Positions 1 to 6,182 of a stretch of 6,195 nt of DNA are shown piece after piece. The translations under genes and the position numbers were made by a program. Position 1 is the stretch's first letter; the number at the start of each line of letters is the position of its first letter. The notes under the pieces are model-generated. The model made no database searches. It saw only the letters and a program-made list of their open reading frames with translations, and was not told the DNA's origin. The stretch is from positions 1 through 6,195 of the forward strand of contig OMQP01000012.1 of the NCBI GenBank assembly GCA_900313285.1. Direction: 5' to 3'. Source of the stretch: an uncultured Pseudomonadota bacterium (GTDB lineage: Bacteria; Pseudomonadota; Alphaproteobacteria; Rs-D84).

Positions 1-243
1 GTGCTGAGTACAAGTAATGGTGAATTGTCTTCGTTTAAAATCCCATCAAATGTTGGTGATAATTATGTTATTATTGGTATTCCAACGCATTCTTTTGTGA
101 CAACACCTGAAACATTAGTGTCGCCATTTGCAGAATTGGTTGTCTTTATGTCGCCACGTTTAATTTCGATTGTGGATGCAAAAAAAGCAACCAAAATGAC
201 ACCTTTGTCTGGTGATGAATTGCGTGATTTTTTAAATCAATAA
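1..243 (+). CDS. C-terminal fragment of an unidentified protein with a secretin-like tail (5' end outside window)
   Basis: The reading frame is open from the first base, so this is the last 80 codons of a longer gene. The GTG at base 1 is just the window edge, not a supported start. The fragment has no transmembrane stretch. It shows alternating beta-strand patterns around NYVIIGI (residues 22-28) and ELVVFMSPRLI (about 45-55), then a short polar tail ending in a probable helix (SGDELRDFLNQ). The ELVVFMSPRLI strand resembles the ELLIFITPRIV-type strand near the end of secretin outer-membrane channels, and NYVIIGI could match the earlier secretin strand. However, only about 20 residues separate them, fewer than usual in secretins, so this is a weak suggestion. 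The stop lies 14 bases before the lolC/E-type gene, so the two are probably co-transcribed. Many alphaproteobacteria have proS here; this tail does not look like a prolyl-tRNA synthetase end. Confidence 0.6.
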   Translation: MLSTSNGELSSFKIPSNVGDNYVIIGIPTHSFVTTPETLVSPFAELVVFMSPRLISIVDAKKATKMTPLSGDELRDFLNQ

Positions 244-257
244 TATAGGAATAGAAT

Positions 258-1514
258 ATGTTATTTTCGAGATTGGAAAAAAAGATAGCTTTTCGATACA
301 TGGCTGCAAAAAAACGTGGCTTTGGTTCTGTTGTATCTTGGGTATCTTTGATTGGTATCATGTTGGGTGTTGCAACTTTGATAGTTGTTATGTCTGTAAT
401 GGGTGGCTTTCATGATACTTTGCTTTCGCGTATTATTGGTATGAATGGACATGTTGTTGTTTATCACCAGGGCGGAACAATTTCTGATTATGATTTCTTG
501 ATAGACAAAATGCGTCAAAACAAGGTTGTTGCCAAATATGCAACGTCTATAGTTCCAATTGCAGAAGGGCAAATAATGGCTTCTGCAAATGGTAATAATT
601 CAGGTGCGATGGTTCGTGGAATTCGTATGCCAGATTTAATTGCAAAAACAAATTCTGGTACACGCATATACGGGAAAAGTTTAGACAAAGTAAAAGAAGA
701 CGAACTGATAATAGGTTCTTCGCTTGCACGAAATTTGCGTGTGACAAATGGTGATAAAGTGTCCTTGATTGCTGCAAATGGTGGAACTGCGACACCTTTT
801 GGAACTATGCCACGTATAATGGCATATCCGGTTGTTTCTTCGTTTTTTATGGGAATGTATGAATACGATAATGGGTATATATTTATGCCATTATCCAGTG
901 CGCAAAAATATTTAAACATAAATAACAGCGTCACACATATAGATTTATTTTTAACTGATGCAGAACAAAGTGAAACAGTTGTTCGTGCATTGAATGCGCT
1001 GTTACCAGATGGTTTTGTTATTCGTGATTGGCGCGATTTAAATCGTGGTTTTGTTGGTGCGCTTCAAGTTGAATCAAGTGTTATGTTTTTAATATTGTTG
1101 CTGATAGTTATTGTCGCGGCATTTAACATAATTTCTTCACTGGTTATGTTGGTAAAAGACAAAAATAAAGATATCGCAGTTTTACGTACGTTCGGGGTTT
1201 CGCGTAAATCTATGATGAAAATATTTATCTTGGCAGGAACCAGTATAGGCGTAATTGGTGCGTTATTTGGTACGTTTTTCGGTGTTTTGATGGCAATATA
1301 TATTGAACCAATTCGTAAGTTTTTCCAATTTATCACAGGACGTGATTTGTTTCCTGCACAATTATATTCATTGTCTGAATTACCATCTAAATTGGTTCCA
1401 TCAACAGTGATAAGTATTGCGATTATCGCAATAGCATTGGCTTTTTTGGCAACATTATATCCTGCATGGCGTGCAGCAAATACAGATCCAGTTGAAACGC
1501 TTCGTAATGAATAA
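258..1514 (+). CDS. lolC: Lipoprotein-releasing ABC transporter permease, LolC/LolE (LolF-like) family
   Basis: This is the inner-membrane subunit of the Lol exporter, which extracts outer-membrane lipoproteins and hands them to the chaperone LolA. At 418 residues it has the family length. The layout is: cytoplasmic start, TM1 about 26-48, a large periplasmic MacB-like core domain about 50-270, then the FtsX-type block with TM2 about 273-298, TM3 about 322-349 and TM4 about 383-401. The loop 299-321 (VKDKNKDIAVLRTFGVS and onward) is the conserved cytoplasmic coupling segment facing LolD. The C terminus has the family motif YPAWRAANTDPVETLRNE (401-418). TPFGTMPRIMAYPV (179-192) fits the LolC hook that recruits LolA. 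The start at 258 is preceded by AGGA at 247-250. Only one such permease precedes lolD, so it may work as a homodimer, as in two-gene LolDF systems; the symbol lolC is used loosely and lolE or lolF would be equally defensible. Family assignment is firm. Confidence 0.95.
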   Translation: MLFSRLEKKIAFRYMAAKKRGFGSVVSWVSLIGIMLGVATLIVVMSVMGGFHDTLLSRIIGMNGHVVVYHQGGTISDYDFLIDKMRQNKVVAKYATSIVPIAEGQIMASANGNNSGAMVRGIRMPDLIAKTNSGTRIYGKSLDKVKEDELIIGSSLARNLRVTNGDKVSLIAANGGTATPFGTMPRIMAYPVVSSFFMGMYEYDNGYIFMPLSSAQKYLNINNSVTHIDLFLTDAEQSETVVRALNALLPDGFVIRDWRDLNRGFVGALQVESSVMFLILLLIVIVAAFNIISSLVMLVKDKNKDIAVLRTFGVSRKSMMKIFILAGTSIGVIGALFGTFFGVLMAIYIEPIRKFFQFITGRDLFPAQLYSLSELPSKLVPSTVISIAIIAIALAFLATLYPAWRAANTDPVETLRNE

Positions 1515-1523
1515 GGAAACAAG

Positions 1524-2234
1524 ATGGCGAGTATATTAAATTCTTTATCCAAGATTTCGAGAAAAGACATAGTTATGTCTGTTCGTGATATTAAAAAAAC
1601 TTTTGTCGAAGGTGGTCAGCCATTAAAGATTTTGCGTGGTGGTGGTTTTAATTTATACCGTGGTGAAATTGTTGCTTTGGTTGGACAAAGCGGTTCTGGA
1701 AAATCTACATTATTACAATGTGTTGGGTTGCTTGATAAACCAACATCTGGTGACATATTTATAAACGGCATGCCGATTGATAAAATCAGTGAAGAAACAC
1801 GCACAATGTTGCGTCGTCAAAAAATAGGTTTTGTTTATCAAAAACATAATTTGTTATCTGATTTTACTGCGCTGGAAAATGTGGTTTTGCCAATGTTGGC
1901 AAATGGTATGGATGAAAACGTTGCGAATGCGCACGCAATAAAATTATTAAAAGCAGCAAATGTTGCACACAGGGCAACACATTTCCCGTCTGAAATGTCT
2001 GGTGGTGAACAACAACGTGTAGCGATTGCGCGTGCGATTGCAAATAATCCTGAAATTTTATTGGCTGACGAACCAACTGGATCACTTGATCCACAAAATG
2101 CAGTGACTGTTTTTGATTTGTTACTAGATTTGGTTCGAAAAAGTAAAATGTCAATGTTGTTTGTGACACATGACATGAATTTGGCAAAAAAAGCCGATAG
2201 AATTATTACTATTAAAGATGGTATAGTAAAATAA
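1524..2234 (+). CDS. lolD: Lipoprotein-releasing ABC transporter ATP-binding protein LolD
   Basis: This is the cytoplasmic ATPase that powers lipoprotein release through the permease encoded just upstream. At 236 residues it has the normal LolD length. All ABC motifs are intact: Walker A GQSGSGKST (54-62), Q-loop glutamine 106 in FVYQKHNLL, signature MSGGEQQR (158-165, Met in place of the usual Leu), Walker B ILLADE (178-183) with catalytic Glu183, D-loop SLDP (187-190) and switch histidine 216 in FVTHD. The order of motifs and the ADEPTGSLD stretch are typical of the LolD/MacB/FtsE group; adjacency to a LolC/E permease selects LolD. The start at 1524 has AAGGA at 1513-1517, overlapping the stop of the upstream gene, and leaves a 9-base gap, so translation is probably coupled. 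Met18 (base 1575) is an alternative start but has no good ribosome-binding site. Confidence 0.95.
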   Translation: MASILNSLSKISRKDIVMSVRDIKKTFVEGGQPLKILRGGGFNLYRGEIVALVGQSGSGKSTLLQCVGLLDKPTSGDIFINGMPIDKISEETRTMLRRQKIGFVYQKHNLLSDFTALENVVLPMLANGMDENVANAHAIKLLKAANVAHRATHFPSEMSGGEQQRVAIARAIANNPEILLADEPTGSLDPQNAVTVFDLLLDLVRKSKMSMLFVTHDMNLAKKADRIITIKDGIVK

Positions 2235-2254
2235 TATAAATAGGAGAGAGAAAA

Positions 2255-2908
2255 ATGAAAGCATCAAATACAAATTATACAAAATATCGTGTGTACGGCA
2301 TATTCGGCATGGTTGGTTTGTTTTTAATGGGTGTAATGATTGGTTTTATTCTTAATGGTTCAGACCGTATAAATCATTCCACAATGAGTAAAACTGATTG
2401 CAACTCAATTGCAGGAAAAATAATGATGGCAGCAAATAATAATAATGCTGATTTAATTGCACAATTGAATAAAGTTTATTCTGAAAATTGTTTGGATCGT
2501 GTGTTTAATGAACCAAAACCACAACCAAAAGTTGAAGAGAAGAAAATACCAGAATCAACATGTGGAAAAATTGAAATGTTGTTAACTGAACGTTTGCGCC
2601 CTGTTGAATGGCAAAATTCAGAAGACCATATTGAAAATGCAAAAATTTATGCAAATTTATCTGAACGCGGATGCCCAGAAAATTCAGCTAAATATAAAGA
2701 ATTGGCAAAACAAGAATTGGAAATTGCGCGTGCATTAAATGATGATAATATGGATCAGTATCAACAGGATGAAACAATAGAAATTGTTGAAACGTATAAA
2801 CGTCTTCAAATGCAGGCAGAAGCAGAACGTATGATTGAAAAAGCAAAAAAATTGACTAATCCTGCAATTGATTTTATAATCCAATTAGAAAAGATAATTG
2901 AAGAATAG
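2255..2908 (+). CDS. Unrecognised membrane-anchored protein with two cysteine pairs in a predicted periplasmic helical domain
   Basis: I do not recognise a family for this 217-residue protein. It has a short polar, basic start, one hydrophobic helix at about 14-34 (rich in Gly and Met), then a hydrophilic domain. The positive residues before the helix suggest an N-in, C-out anchor with the bulk in the periplasm. The four cysteines (49, 79, 103, 140) occur as two similar modules: Cys-x-x-Ile-x3-Ile/Leu at 49-56 and 103-110, each followed about 30-37 residues later by a Ser-Glu-rich turn and the second Cys (YSENC, LSERGC). Two intramodule disulfides are likely but inferred. A Pro/Lys/Glu linker (86-100) joins the modules. 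The rest (144-217) looks helical, and AEAERMIEKAKKL (188-200) resembles one helix of a TPR-like repeat. The start at 2255 has AGGAG at 2242-2246; the gap after lolD is 20 bases. A cell-envelope role is plausible but unproven. Confidence 0.8.
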   Translation: MKASNTNYTKYRVYGIFGMVGLFLMGVMIGFILNGSDRINHSTMSKTDCNSIAGKIMMAANNNNADLIAQLNKVYSENCLDRVFNEPKPQPKVEEKKIPESTCGKIEMLLTERLRPVEWQNSEDHIENAKIYANLSERGCPENSAKYKELAKQELEIARALNDDNMDQYQQDETIEIVETYKRLQMQAEAERMIEKAKKLTNPAIDFIIQLEKIIEE

Positions 2909-2913
2909 GTGGG
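2907..2913 (+). promoter_or_regulatory. Ribosome-binding site that fixes the start of the 92-residue protein
   Basis: AGGTGGG overlaps the TAG stop of the upstream gene and lies 5 bases before ATG 2919. It favours this ATG over the in-frame TTG at 2898, which would add seven residues inside the preceding coding region and has no comparable upstream site. Confidence 0.65.
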
Positions 2914-2918
2914 AAATC

Positions 2919-3197
2919 ATGAAAAAAAAGATTGTAAAAAAATCTGTTAATAAAAATGTAAGCAAAACATCTAAATTTTGGATTTTGATTTTGTCTGCAT
3001 TTATCTTAGGTGGTGTAATTGGTTATGCCACACATTATTTAGTAATAAATTGGGACGGGTTCTTTGTTACATGTCCAGATGGAAATAAACCAGATAAAAA
3101 TGGTTGCTGTGCAGGGGAAATATTTACTGATGCTGGCGATGGTTGGATGGTTTGTTGTCCAGATGGTGGCGATAACTGTTTTCCGCCAATGAAATAA
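2919..3197 (+). CDS. Small membrane-anchored six-cysteine protein, unrecognised
   Basis: This protein is 92 residues long from ATG 2919. It has a strongly basic N terminus (six Lys in the first 12 residues), a single hydrophobic helix at about 20-43, and a compact cysteine-rich tail of about 45 residues. The basic start predicts an N-in anchor, placing the tail in the periplasm. The tail has six cysteines (52, 63, 64, 79, 80, 87) and a repeated CPDG motif: TCPDGNKPDKNGCC, then VCCPDGGDNCFPP. Between them is an acidic/Gly segment (GEIFTDAGDGW). The even cysteine count suggests three disulfides; metal binding is an alternative, but there is no His among the candidate ligands in the tail. It follows the four-cysteine protein by 10 bases and ends just before a terminator, so it is the last gene of the lolC/E-lolD transcript. 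Both Cys proteins have a similar Gly-rich anchor ending in IGF or IGY. I cannot assign a function. Confidence 0.8.
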   Translation: MKKKIVKKSVNKNVSKTSKFWILILSAFILGGVIGYATHYLVINWDGFFVTCPDGNKPDKNGCCAGEIFTDAGDGWMVCCPDGGDNCFPPMK

Positions 3198-3205
3198 AAA
3201 TATTC

Positions 3206-3235
3206 AAAAATACCGGCAAATGCCGGTGTTTTTTT
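3206..3235 (+). terminator. Rho-independent terminator after the lolC/E-lolD unit
   Basis: The stem ACCGGC (3212-3217) pairs with GCCGGT (3222-3227) across a four-base AAAT loop, or a 2-base loop if the inner A-T pair closes. Seven T follow (3229-3235). A-rich bases 3206-3210 can pair with the T tract, so it may also work in the other direction, although no gene approaches from the right. It starts about 10 bases after the stop of the six-cysteine gene. Confidence 0.9.
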
Positions 3236-3277
3236 ATGAATAAATATCGTTTTTCTGTATGTTTTGTATGGCTTTTG

Positions 3278-3286
3278 TGATATAAT
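3278..3286 (+). promoter_or_regulatory. Extended -10 promoter for the second gene unit
   Basis: TGATATAAT matches the sigma-70-type extended -10 consensus TGnTATAAT exactly. At about 17 bases upstream (3258-3263, TATGTT) there is no convincing -35 box, which fits an extended -10 promoter. Transcription would start near 3293, giving a leader of about 17 bases with AAAGG (3298-3302) ahead of ATG 3310. Its place between the terminator and the next gene supports it. Confidence 0.65.
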
Positions 3287-3309
3287 TATGCTGACAAAAA
3301 GGTATAGTT

Positions 3310-4845
3310 ATGGCTAAAACAATGTTTGATAAAATAAAAAAACAAAATGGTGAACATTTTGCCAAGGCCATTCGTAATTATGACAACGGCATTTTTGACA
3401 TACCGAATTTAGATGAAATAGTGAAATATGCGGGACGTGAAGCAGAACCTATTTTGCCATTCCTTGTTTCATTAAAAGGTATTTATATAGAAGAAATGTC
3501 TGTGCACCAAGATCCCGTTACTTTGTTAAAACGTGCCGGATATAACGCATATGTTGCAGACACGTTAGAAAAACAAAATGCGATAAAAAAATATTTTGCG
3601 CCTGGTGAAGAATTGTGTACTTTTCGTGATCCAAACAGGTATTTGAATTATTTTATAATAAACGCGGTACGTGAAGATGTCGATCAAATACATCGGTCAG
3701 CAATTCCACAACGCGAAGACGCATATGGAACATCTGTTATTTCTATCCAGGTTCTTAAAGCGGGTGGTTTTATAAGTATAAAAAATCGTTATAATCACAC
3801 TGTCCAAAATCCTGATAATACATATAATTCAAATCCAGATAATATAATTTCTGGATTGTCTGATGCGATTAAACATTATTTTGGTATAGATTTTTCCGCA
3901 CAGAAAGTTATTTTACCAGAAGATTACTATTTGGTTGGTAAAAGTATTTGCAAAGTAGTTAATGAAGCCGACGGTGTTTTATATATTGAAGATTCTGCAT
4001 ATGCAAAAGATGGTGTTATTTACGAGATAGATAAAAACACAGAAATATTATTACCAGTACTTGGTGCGGTTTTTAATTTGAAAAAACATGAATTTACTTT
4101 TTTAAGTGATATAGAACCAAGTGCTAGGGACAGAGTTGTTCGTGAAAAATTATCAAGTGCCATAAAAGATAAAAAAATAAAAGTTGTTAAAAATTCAACG
4201 GATAATACAAAAGATATATATTTAAATGATAAATTGTTCATCAGATTACGAAACAATATGGAATCTTTTGTGTCATTAGAAGGTTATGCTCTTTATTCGC
4301 AAAAAGAAAATGACATTTTTAGTGATATTGATTGGAAACAATATAGCAAAGATATAAATATTGAAGAATTTTCGTTAGATGCAATCAATATAGATTGTAA
4401 TTCTGAGCGGGTGCATTTGTGGGATGGATCTTTTTCAAATAGTGTGTTGGATTTTAGTCATGTAAAAGATATACATTTATATAATGTGGATTTATCTGAT
4501 GTTGTTGTTAAATTTAATCCAAATGCAGATGAAATATATATAGATAAAGTAACAGGTTTAAAAGGATATCTCGATTTTGGTAATGTTAAAAAATTGACAA
4601 TACGTGTTCCAGATTCTGATCGTGGATTGGAAAATGTGCGTGGAATAAACCTGCCAAAAGACGGTACATACGAAATACGTAATGATGTCGGTGAAGTAAG
4701 AGACAGATTGGATGTTTTGGTTGAAAATTTCAAAAAATATGCGAATGCTATGGAATCAAAAAAAGAACGATTTGAATCTGCCACTCACAAAATTGAAAAA
4801 TTAAAAACAATAATACCGACAGATACAAACACACAAGGGATGTAA
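3310..4845 (+). CDS. Unrecognised 511-residue soluble protein with a C-terminal repeat (solenoid-like) region
   Basis: I cannot name this family. There is no signal peptide or membrane helix, so it is probably cytoplasmic. Residues 1-60 look helical (MFDKIKKQNG, then a GIFDIPNLDEIVKYAGREAEP segment). Residues 100-200 are a mixed domain rich in aromatic and Asn/Asp positions, including EDAYGTSVISIQ (136-147), GGFISIKNRYNHT (152-164) and NSNPDNIISGLS (173-184); this dense stretch looks like the functional core. Residues about 200-345 are mixed alpha/beta. From about 354 the chain becomes strand-rich, with evenly spaced strands VHL (368), IHL (388), IYI (409) and LTI (429) and matching LDF/VKF/LDF at 380, 400 and 421. 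This is a 20-21-residue repeat like a leucine-rich or beta-solenoid fold. Residues 462-500 are charged and probably helical. The AAAGG at 3298-3302 supports the start. The stop lies 3 bases before the cyclophilin start, so the two are probably made together. Confidence 0.85.
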   Translation: MAKTMFDKIKKQNGEHFAKAIRNYDNGIFDIPNLDEIVKYAGREAEPILPFLVSLKGIYIEEMSVHQDPVTLLKRAGYNAYVADTLEKQNAIKKYFAPGEELCTFRDPNRYLNYFIINAVREDVDQIHRSAIPQREDAYGTSVISIQVLKAGGFISIKNRYNHTVQNPDNTYNSNPDNIISGLSDAIKHYFGIDFSAQKVILPEDYYLVGKSICKVVNEADGVLYIEDSAYAKDGVIYEIDKNTEILLPVLGAVFNLKKHEFTFLSDIEPSARDRVVREKLSSAIKDKKIKVVKNSTDNTKDIYLNDKLFIRLRNNMESFVSLEGYALYSQKENDIFSDIDWKQYSKDINIEEFSLDAINIDCNSERVHLWDGSFSNSVLDFSHVKDIHLYNVDLSDVVVKFNPNADEIYIDKVTGLKGYLDFGNVKKLTIRVPDSDRGLENVRGINLPKDGTYEIRNDVGEVRDRLDVLVENFKKYANAMESKKERFESATHKIEKLKTIIPTDTNTQGM

Positions 4846-4848
4846 ATT

Positions 4849-5310
4849 ATGCCAAATCAGCAAATAAAAATTCAATTAAAAGATGGCGATGTTATAATTG
4901 AAATGTTACCGGATATAGCACCAAAACATGTTGCACGAATTTGCGAATTGGTTAAATCTGGTTTTTATGATGGTTTAACATTTCATCGTGTTATAGATGG
5001 TTTTATGGCACAAACCGGTTGCCCAAATGGCGATGGTACTGGTCGAACGGGTGTATCGATACCGGCAGAATTTTCAAATGAAAGATTTGTACGTGGTACG
5101 GTTGGTATGGCGCGCACACATGAAATAAATTCTGCGGATTCTCAATTTTTTATTTGTTTAGCGGACAGCGAATTTTTAAATGGCAATTACACTCTTTGGG
5201 GACGTGTTGTGTCAGGCATGGAATATGTTGATAAAATTAAGAAAGGTGATTCTTTCAATAATGGACATGTTGATGATCCTGACAGAATAATAAAAATGAC
5301 GTTGGTTTAG
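4849..5310 (+). CDS. Cyclophilin-type peptidyl-prolyl cis-trans isomerase
   Basis: This enzyme catalyses cis-trans isomerisation of X-Pro bonds and helps protein folding. The 153-residue protein is a single cyclophilin domain with no signal peptide or membrane helix, so it is cytoplasmic. FHRVIDGFMAQTG (45-57) holds the catalytic arginine (Arg47) and the pocket residues Phe52, Met53 and Gln55. GDGTGRTG (61-68), GMART (86-90) and SQFFI (98-102, with Gln99 and Phe101) are the other active-site segments. The position equal to Trp121 of human cyclophilin A is Phe109, and that equal to His126 is Tyr114, as in many bacterial cyclophilins, so low cyclosporin affinity is expected. AAGGGA (4835-4840) lies inside the end of the upstream gene and the gap is 3 bases, suggesting coupling. 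In many alphaproteobacteria a cyclophilin gene sits near queA/tgt; here it does not. The family is certain; the exact ortholog (ppiB-like) is not. Confidence 0.95.
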   Translation: MPNQQIKIQLKDGDVIIEMLPDIAPKHVARICELVKSGFYDGLTFHRVIDGFMAQTGCPNGDGTGRTGVSIPAEFSNERFVRGTVGMARTHEINSADSQFFICLADSEFLNGNYTLWGRVVSGMEYVDKIKKGDSFNNGHVDDPDRIIKMTLV

Positions 5311-5342
5311 TGTTTGAAAAATCCAGTTTTAAAGGATAAAAA

Positions 5343-6182
5343 ATGAAAACAGTAAAAGTTTCAATTATATTACCATGTTATAATGTTGCCAATTTTATGG
5401 ACAAAATGTTTGAATCTTTGCGTAATCAAACATTTAAAGATATTGAAATAATTTGTGTCGATGACAAATCAACAGATAATACTGTGAAAAAAATTCGTGA
5501 TTTTATGAAAAAAGATAACCGTATTTGTTTGTATAAATTTGGTAAAAATACTGGTGCAGCACATGCAAGAAATTATGGATTAAAAAAAGCAAATGGAAAA
5601 TATGTATGCTTTTTTGATCCGGATGATTTTGTCGACGAAGATTTTATTGAAAAATTATATAAGGTCATAACAAAAACTAAATCTGATGTGGTTAAAGGAA
5701 AATTCAAAATAGGGGACATATATTGGACAACACATGAACGTGTAAAAACAAATTATTTATGTTTTGATTCTGAACATTGTTCTGCGATGTATAATAAAAA
5801 GTTTTTATTGGATAACAATATATTATACCAAGAAGATATTATTACAGGTGAAGATTCTGTGTTTTTATCAAATCTGGTATTGCATACTAATAAAATTATA
5901 ACAACAGATGATACAGATTATCATTATGTTCGTCGTGAAGGTTCATTGGATGCGTACAAATTGTCGCATAAGATGGTTTGTGCCAGATTAAAGATGTTGG
6001 ATTATAAAATGCAAATGTTAAAAGAATACAAATTTGATACTTATGAAAATAAAATTATTTTTATCCAGCGACATATTTTAAACCATTTTCTTTATACATT
6101 TGATTCAAAACGCATATCAGAATTGGATAAAAAATTAATGTCCAAATGGCTGATGAAACATCGTATAGATTTTATAGTATGA
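5343..6182 (+). CDS. Family 2 (GT-A) glycosyltransferase
   Basis: This is an inverting GT2-type enzyme that moves a sugar from a nucleotide-sugar donor to an acceptor, probably in surface polysaccharide, lipopolysaccharide or glycolipid synthesis. In 279 residues it shows VSIILPCYNV (6-15), the nucleotide-binding VDDKSTDNT (39-47), NTGAAHARNYGL (69-80), the metal-binding DPDD (92-95, the DxD motif) and GED (169-171), whose Asp/Glu is in the place of the catalytic base. The segment HYVRREGS (194-201) is also typical of this group. The 80-residue C-terminal part is helical and basic with no clear transmembrane segment, so it should be soluble or peripheral to the inner membrane. AAAGGA (5331-5336) sits 6 bases before ATG. 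The stop is TGA at 6180-6182, the only TGA stop among the genes here. It follows the cyclophilin by 32 bases with no terminator between, so it may share the transcript. Donor and acceptor cannot be told from the sequence. Confidence 0.93.
   Translation: MKTVKVSIILPCYNVANFMDKMFESLRNQTFKDIEIICVDDKSTDNTVKKIRDFMKKDNRICLYKFGKNTGAAHARNYGLKKANGKYVCFFDPDDFVDEDFIEKLYKVITKTKSDVVKGKFKIGDIYWTTHERVKTNYLCFDSEHCSAMYNKKFLLDNNILYQEDIITGEDSVFLSNLVLHTNKIITTDDTDYHYVRREGSLDAYKLSHKMVCARLKMLDYKMQMLKEYKFDTYENKIIFIQRHILNHFLYTFDSKRISELDKKLMSKWLMKHRIDFIV

Noticed and set aside
515..934. Minus-strand open frame of 139 codons inside the lolC/E gene
   Set aside because: It lies wholly opposite an unmistakable permease gene, has no recognisable domain, and its composition is what the reverse complement of an AT-rich membrane-protein gene gives.
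1064..1570. Minus-strand open frame of 168 codons across the lolC/E-lolD junction
   Set aside because: It is antisense to two firmly identified genes; its Ile/Asn-rich translation mirrors the transmembrane codons on the other strand.
2219..2227. TGGTATAGT, an extended -10-like sequence at the end of lolD that could drive the two cysteine-protein genes
   Set aside because: One mismatch to the -10 consensus, no -35 box at suitable spacing, and AT-rich coding sequence produces such matches by chance. An internal promoter remains possible but is not supported well enough to annotate.
2898..2918. Upstream TTG start adding seven residues to the six-cysteine protein
   Set aside because: It lies within the preceding gene without a ribosome-binding site, whereas ATG 2919 has AGGTGGG 5 bases upstream and gives a typical basic start before the membrane helix.
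3264..3269. TTGTAT as a -35 box for the promoter at 3278-3286
   Set aside because: The spacer to TATAAT would be only 11 bases, too short for a sigma-70-type promoter.
3310..4845. Secreted internalin-like leucine-rich-repeat effector
   Set aside because: There is no signal peptide, anchor or LPxTG-like signal, and the repeats are few and imperfect, so a secreted virulence role is not supported.
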